In this document: piece by piece, positions 58,551-64,000 of the stretch
Layout: each line of letters starts with the position of its first letter
Position numbering within the stretch: position 1 is the stretch's first letter
NCBI GenBank assembly: GCA_964019135.1
Contig: OZ025248.1
Span: 51,329,670-51,393,669, forward strand
From: Arenicola marina
Lineage: Eukaryota > Annelida > Polychaeta > Arenicolidae
DNA length: 64,000 nucleotides
Direction of reading: 5' to 3'
Notes under the pieces: generated by a model
What the model saw: the letters and a program-made list of their open reading frames with translations, nothing else
Databases searched by the model: none
Told to the model about the DNA's origin: nothing
Position numbers and translations under genes: made by a program

Positions 58551-61000
58551 TACAGTCTGTATAGTCTGTATAGTCTGTATAGTCTGTACAGTCTGTACAG
58601 TCCGTATACTTTGTATAGTCTGTATAGTCTGTACAGTCCCTATAGTCTGTATAGTCTGTATAGTCTGTATAGTCTGTATAGTCTGTACAGTCCGTATAGT
58701 CTGTACAGTCTGTACAGTCCGTATAGTCTGTATAGTCTGTAGTCCGTATAGTCTGTATAGTCTGTATAGTCTGCATAGTCTGCATAGTCTGTACAGTCCG
58801 TATAGTCTGTACAGTCTGTACAGTCTGTACAGTCCGTATAGTCTGTATAGTCTGTAGTCTGTATAGTCTGTATAGTCTGTACAGTCCGTATAGTCTGTAG
58901 TCTGTATAGTCTGTATAGTCTGTATAGTCTGTATAGTCTGTATAGTCTGTATAGTCTGCATAGTCTGTATAGTCTGTACAGTCTGCATAGTCTGTATAGT
59001 CTGTACAGTCTGCATAGTCTGTATAGTCTGTACAGTCCGTATAGTCTGTACAATCTGTACATTCTGTACAGTCCGCATAGTCTGCATAGTCTGTATAGTC
59101 TGCATAGTCTGTACAGTCCGTATAGTCTGTAGTCTGTATAGTCTGTGTAGTCTGTATAGTCTGCATAGTTTGTATAGTCTGTACAGTCTGTATAGTCTGT
59201 ATAGTCTGTACAGTCTGCATAGTCTGTATGGTCTGTACAGTCCGTATAGTCTGTACAGTATGTACAGTCTGTACAGTCCGTATAGTCTGTATAGTCTGTA
59301 GTCTGTATAATCTGTACAGTCAGTATAGTCTGTAGTCTGTATAGTCTGTATAGTCTGTATAGTCTGTATAGTCTGCATAGTCTGTATAGTCTGTACAGTC
59401 TGTATAGTCTGTACAGTCTGTACAGTCTGTATGGTCTGCATAGTCTGTATAGTCTGTACAGTCCGTATAGTCTGTACAGTCTGTACAGTCTGTACAGTCT
59501 GTACAGTCTGTACAGTCTGTACAGTCTGTACAGTCCGTATAGTCTGTAGTCTGTATAGTCTGCATAGTCTGTATAGTCTGTATAGTCTGCATAGTCTGTA
59601 TAGTCTGCATATTTTGTATAGTCTGTACAGTCTGTATAGTCTGTATAGTCTGTATAGTCTGTATAGTCTGCTTAGTCTGTATAGTCTGTATAGTCTGTAT
59701 AGTCTGCATAGTCTGTATAGTCTGTATAGTCTGCATAGTCTGTATAGTCTGCATAGTCTGCATAGTCTGTATAGTCTGTATAGTCTGCATTGTCTGTATA
59801 GTCTGCATAGTCTGTACAATCTGTACAGTCTGTATAGTGTGTATAGTCTGTATTGTCTGTATAGTCTGCATAGTCTGTATAGTCTGTATAGTCTGTAGTC
59901 TGTATAGTCTGTATAGTCTGCATAGTCTGCATAGTCTGTATAGTCTGTATAGTCTGCATAGTCTGTATAGTCTGTATAGTCTGCATAGTCTGTATGGTCT
60001 GTATAGTCTGTAGTCTGTATAGTCTGCATAGTCTGCATAGTCTGTAAAGTCTGTACAGTCTGTATAGTCTGTGTAGTCTGTATAGTCTGTATAGTCTGCA
60101 TAGTTTGTATAGTCTGCATAGTCTGCATAGTCTGTAAAGTCTGTACAGTCCGTATAGTCTGTGCAGTCCGTATAGTCTGTACAGTATGTATAGTCTGTAT
60201 AGTCTGTATTGTCTGTATAGTCTGCATAGTCTGTATAGTCTGTATAGTCTGTAGTCTGTATAGTCTGTATAGTCTGCATAGTCTGCATAGTCTGTATAGT
60301 CTGTATAGTCTGCATAGTCTGTATAGTCTGTATAGTCTGCATAGTCTGTATGGTCTGTATAGTCTGTAGTCTGTATAGTCTGCATAGTCTGCATAGTCTG
60401 TAAAGTCTGTACAGTCTGTATAGTCTGTGTAGTCTGTATAGTCTGTATAGTCTGCATAGTTTGTATAGTCTGCATAGTCTGCATAGTCTGTAAAGTCTGT
60501 ACAGTCCGTATAGTCTGTGCAGTCCGTATAGTCTGTATAGTCTGTATAGTCTGCATAGTCTGTATAGTCTGTATAGTCTGTATAGTCTGTAGTCTGTACA
60601 GTCTGTATAGTCTGTATATTCTGTATAGTCTGCATAGTCTGTATAGTCTGTATAGTCTGTATAGTCTGTATTGTCTGTATAGTCTGCATAGTCTGTATAG
60701 TCTGTATAGTCTGTATAGTCTGTAGTCTGTACAGTCTGTATAGTCTGTATATTCTGTTTAGTCAGTATAGTTTGTATAGTCTGTATAGTCTGTATAGTCT
60801 GTATAGTCTGTACAGTCTGTATAGTCTGTATATTCTGTATAGTCTGCATAGTCTGCATAGTCTGTATAGTCTGTATAGTCTGTATAGTCTGTAGTCTGTA
60901 CAGTCTGTATAGTCTGTATATTCTGTATTGTCTGCATAGTCTGTATAATCTGCATAGTCTGTATAGTCTGCATAGTCTGTATAGTCTGTATAGTCTGTAT
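58551..61000. repeat. 9-bp tandem repeat array, 2.45 kb (TATAGTCTG and variants)
   Basis: Roughly 270 units of TATAGTCTG with common variants TACAGTCTG, TACAGTCCG and CATAGTCTG, and shortened TAGTCTG units. Long open frames on the minus strand (up to 753 codons) arise because CAGACTATA has no stop in any of its three frames; two of the three + frames are also open. The repeats QTI, RLY and DYT are three frames of one unit, so these are not genes. The array ends at GTCTGTATACAGAC (60,994-61,007), a perfect palindrome. Confidence 0.97.
59840..60530. repeat. 356-bp higher-order duplication within the 9-bp array
   Basis: The rare variants TATTGTCTGT (59,851/60,207), TGTATGGTCT (59,991/60,347) and TGCAGTCCG (60,162/60,518) all pair at offset 356, with the same order of TGTAAAGTC, TGTGTAGTC and TAGTTTG units between them. 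The copies abut. Confidence 0.88.
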
Positions 61001-61182
61001 ACAGACACGGCTGATCCACGAGGAAGGGAAAACGCTTTTCGTTCTGTAGTCGGTCGACTTATTGGCAGAAGATTTATTTTCAACACATCACGACCTCCCC
61101 GTCTTTATGACAACTTTAGTTTAGTCCTGAAGTTGTGCCCAAAATGAATTAACACTGTATTGGGCTCCACTAACCTGACCAC

Positions 61183-61233
61183 CTCACAAACTCGACCACC
61201 TCACAAACCCGACCACCTCACAAACCCGACCAC
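61183..61233. repeat. 17-bp minisatellite, three copies
   Basis: The unit CTCACAAACCCGACCAC is at 61,183, 61,200 and 61,217, the first with ACTCG for ACCCG. GACCAC also precedes the first copy. Confidence 0.88.
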
Positions 61234-62628
61234 TTAATAATCCACCACTTTGTCGGCCTTCAGTGTGTATAGATATACAGTTCCTTTTTACTTGTGTACA
61301 CATACACATTACTGGGGTGGTCTTCAAACTGGGTTCCACGGTATATAAGATACACTTTGCAAAAATCAAGATGAGTGATTTTAAACGAGCCGAGAGAGTA
61401 TTGTCCAGGTTTGAGCTATGTATTCTTGAAGTTCTTTAAATGTGTTCTAGTTAGCGGTGTGTAGATATATATACGCTAAGAATTATATTTCTTTAAAAAT
61501 ACTGCACAGATGGTAAACAGTTGAATTGCAGGAAGTTGCATTTAATGTGCAAATGTTTGTGCAACTCAGTTGTGTTCCATATAAGAAGTATTTTTATCAA
61601 AATATAAAAGATACTCTAAATATATCAATGTAGGCCTATATGAACTTATGCTTATAATGCAATATATATTCAAGCAGAGGCAGCTCAAGAAATATGAATA
61701 CTCTCTCGTGCGATGACCCTCCCTGGTCCGGAGACCAATAGGTCCTATGTTGGAATCCTGGCCCGGCCACCTTATCTGGGGAATGTTTCATCCATTCATC
61801 CTTAATCTAATGGAGGTTCATTGGCCCAGTTTTGTCCTTGTATGCCCCGAAACAGTCATTATTTTCCTTTTGTTCATAGAGGGCGCTGACGGTGTGATCC
61901 AAGAAATTAATGAGTGGGCGCATTTCTTTGGTAACCCGGGTATGTCCCGAAAGGGGACCGAATACGCACAGTACGCATCGGTTCACTGCCCGGCACTTCT
62001 TTCACCCGGGTCGGGTGCGCGCGCATTCATTCGGTATGCCGATGTGCCCCGTTCAAAGCAGCACGGGACTTTCGGAACAAGATGGCGGCTGATTGAAAAG
62101 TGACTGTCTAGGCTGGTTCCATTGCCCCTAACTGAACCGGAAGCGCTTGGGTATACCGGGCGGCCCACCGGTCCTGGCCCAAAGAAATGCGGCCATTAAC
62201 GTCTTTCGCGTAAAAGCGAAACTGAATGAAAGGAACAGGCGCCAATTTCTTGATATGATGAAATATCAAAGTAAAGTGCAAGGAGATGGCAGTAGGATGG
62301 GGAGGTGGGAGGCGGGGGAGGGGGGGGGGGTAAGGACGCGGGTTAACCCCTCCTCCCTTCCCGTTAGCATAGCCACCGCCCTTCGCGTCAAGTTACCACC
62401 TAGATAATTTCCTGTTTAGGCTGGGGAACAGTTGGTTATCCTCTCCTATCCATAATGTATATCTAGACTTGATAAGTCCAGCTCCAGGGTGGGGCGGAGG
62501 GGTCTGGCCTGTTGCCTGGTGGCCCCAATGGGTTCACATCCGCAGTGCACCTGTTGACTGCCAGCGCTATCTGCCGGCATGGGCACTGTCTGCAACCATA
62601 CTTCCATCCATACAAGAGCTTTCCGCCC
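61234..62628. other. Unique sequence; possible promoter-like patch near 62,080-62,145
   Basis: No exon could be confirmed. AAGATGGCGGCT at 62,079-62,090 matches the YY1-type element often found at animal transcription starts, and ACCGGAAG at 62,136-62,143 matches an ETS core. The surrounding 61,910-62,200 is CpG-rich. A tRNA-like 3' half (T-arm-like CTATG-TTGGAAT-CCTGG, 61,745-61,761, then CCCGGCCA) lies at 61,724-61,769 without a matching 5' half. A run of 10 G lies at 62,321-62,330. A 118-codon frame at 61,747-62,103 has no recognised domain. Confidence 0.35.
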
Positions 62629-62828
62629 NNNNNNNNNNNNNNNNNNNNNNNNNNNNNNNNNNNNNNNNNNNNNNNNNNNNNNNNNNNNNNNNNNNNNNNN
62701 NNNNNNNNNNNNNNNNNNNNNNNNNNNNNNNNNNNNNNNNNNNNNNNNNNNNNNNNNNNNNNNNNNNNNNNNNNNNNNNNNNNNNNNNNNNNNNNNNNNN
62801 NNNNNNNNNNNNNNNNNNNNNNNNNNNN
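62629..62828. other. Assembly gap (200 N)
   Basis: Exactly 200 N. The round length suggests a scaffold gap of unknown true size. Frames crossing it are meaningless. Confidence 0.98.
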
Positions 62829-63835
62829 TCTTTGTTTTTAGTGTCACTATCAATCGTTCCATATCTAAAAATATAACGTCGGCGTCGCGGAGAAAAGGTT
62901 ATCAAGACAACACGTTTTACTTCTATTTTGCTTGTCTTTTACACAACAAGACACTTGCAGAAGTGTTGTAGACATCATTTGTGTAACTGACCGAGGTTTT
63001 CCATTGCACTTACAAATGCAAAAAATCACCTTGTAATATAATCACACACTGCATTTGGTTTGATAACTCTTACATTTTTATTTATTTTCGAAACAAAGCA
63101 CATCATCTGGTGGTCTACTGATAGGAGAGGGCCATAATGTAGGCTATATGTGCTCACTGATTGCATTCGGCGCCGATATGTGGCGCCACCGTACTCGTCA
63201 CGGGAGTCAGGGTCAGGTGGGTGGGCGGAGGGGATCTCGAGCTACATTGCCATATTTTACCTCATATAATGATTCTATAACGTATGAGGAACACCATAAA
63301 ACAAGAAGGGAGGCAAAAATAAGGTTTATTACTTTTCATAGCTGTTCCATGCCTTGACGGCCGACGGTGGTTATTTTAGTGTGATCGTTAGTCCGCAGAA
63401 ATGAGACATTTCCCGGCCCAAGATTGTAACGATCGATGTCGACTTGGTTTGCTGATTGCGCAAAAAAAGGTGGGTCGGACTGAGTGATGCGGCAATTAGC
63501 AAGGAGAGTTGGATGGGAATAGAAGTTCGGGTGGTGAGGGGTGTTGCGGAAGGGTGTGAGGGGATGTTGGGGGTGGCTGAATATCGACCGCAGTATAAGT
63601 GCTGTAAACACGTGTATATGCATACATGTATACACGTGGATTGTGCGGGGTTTATACGTAACAATAGCGCCATAGAATAGAAACTACCCGCCATGACTAA
63701 GCTTTCAGCGGAACTATGGCCGACAAGGGCAGACAGTCTAGCGGCGTCCCCGCCCACCATTGCGCTACTAGACACCGCTCGCGCCTCATGTCCTGTGACA
63801 TCTCTCACGTCAACCGGAAAAGGCGACGCCTTTTC
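62829..63835. other. Non-genic sequence with a weak minus-strand start candidate
   Basis: No gene was confirmed. On the minus strand an ATG at 63,694-63,692 sits in GTCATGGCGGGT and opens MAGSFYSMALLLRINPAQ, which could be a first exon with a YY1-like context, but no splice site or homology was recognised. Confidence 0.3.
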
Positions 63836-63990
63836 AAGACATTTCGTCTTTTGGCGGAAGGATATATTAGGTCCTTTTGCTTTACACTGTTTAAGTGGGA
63901 AAAGACAGCTTGTCGTCTGCTTTACCCTCTTTTGGCAGAGGGAGACATTATGTCGTCTGCTTTGCTCCGTTTTGGCGCGGAAGGCAGGTT
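63836..63990. repeat. Degenerate ~40-bp tandem repeat
   Basis: TGTCGTCTGCTTT occurs at 63,911 and 63,951 (offset 40), each preceded by AGACA and followed by a CTTTTGGC / GTTTTGGC box. A more diverged copy (AGACATTTCGTC, TTTTGGCGG) starts at 63,838. The 99-codon frame covering it is probably chance. Confidence 0.65.
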
Positions 63991-64000
63991 AGGGGGCGGG

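Noticed and set aside
58428-61086. Very long minus-strand open frames (753 and 588 codons) made of QTI, RLY and DYT repeats.
   Set aside because: The 9-bp unit CAGACTATA has no stop in any of three frames, so long frames are unavoidable. The protein switches among the three readings wherever a 7-bp unit occurs.
61747-62103. 118-codon + strand frame as a host gene.
   Set aside because: No recognised motif, irregular composition, and it overlaps the tRNA-like and promoter-like sequences. It could be chance.
62446-62971. Open frames across 62,629-62,828.
   Set aside because: They run through 200 N of an assembly gap.

Overview
The window looks like nuclear DNA from an animal, most likely a marine invertebrate. 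It is dominated by tandem repeats, carries non-LTR retrotransposons of the L1/Tx1 group, and shows no operons or compact gene packing. The species cannot be fixed from sequence alone. Scattered TAGGCCTA-like motifs (for example near 55,995 and 61,632) recall several marine invertebrate genomes, but that is weak inference.

Positions 1-41,612 form one uninterrupted satellite/minisatellite array with a 74-bp unit, about 560 copies. The left end lies outside the window and the right end is seen. The array has clear higher-order structure: a ~9-kb block present twice in tandem (about 64-8,990 and 9,395-17,881), a ~4-kb block present twice plus the start of a third copy (32,850-41,612), and smaller duplications with offsets of 296, 516, 888, ~892, ~1,040-1,188 and ~1,344-1,418 bp.

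Positions 41,613-48,690 are non-genic. They hold a decayed L1/Tx1-type LINE fragment (about 41,800-42,480) next to the array edge, several short minisatellites, poly-G/poly-C runs of 11-16 nt, and GA-rich and GGT-rich tracts.

Positions ~48,741-53,870 hold one nearly full-length L1/Tx1-type LINE on the + strand. ORF1 is open (coiled coil plus L1-ORF1p RRM/CTD). ORF2 has an APE endonuclease, a reverse transcriptase with FEKAFD, RQGDPLSPYLF and YADD motifs, and a C-terminal Cys/His knuckle. ORF2 is split into three reading frames by two probable one-base indels in or near homopolymer runs, and the RT also appears to lack ~17 residues. These LINE ORFs are the only protein genes I can support.

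Positions 53,870-58,550 are non-genic, with an (AT)28 tract, a poly-T run, a 45-bp tandem duplication, a perfect 11-bp inverted repeat, G-rich minisatellites and a C-rich block. Positions 58,551-61,000 are a 2.45-kb array of a 9-bp unit (TATAGTCTG and variants) with its own 356-bp higher-order duplication. Positions 61,000-64,000 are mixed unique sequence with a 200-N assembly gap (62,629-62,828), two places that resemble CpG-type promoter motifs, and a degenerate 40-bp repeat at the end. No host gene could be confirmed. The most notable biology here is the satellite architecture and how it may have been built.
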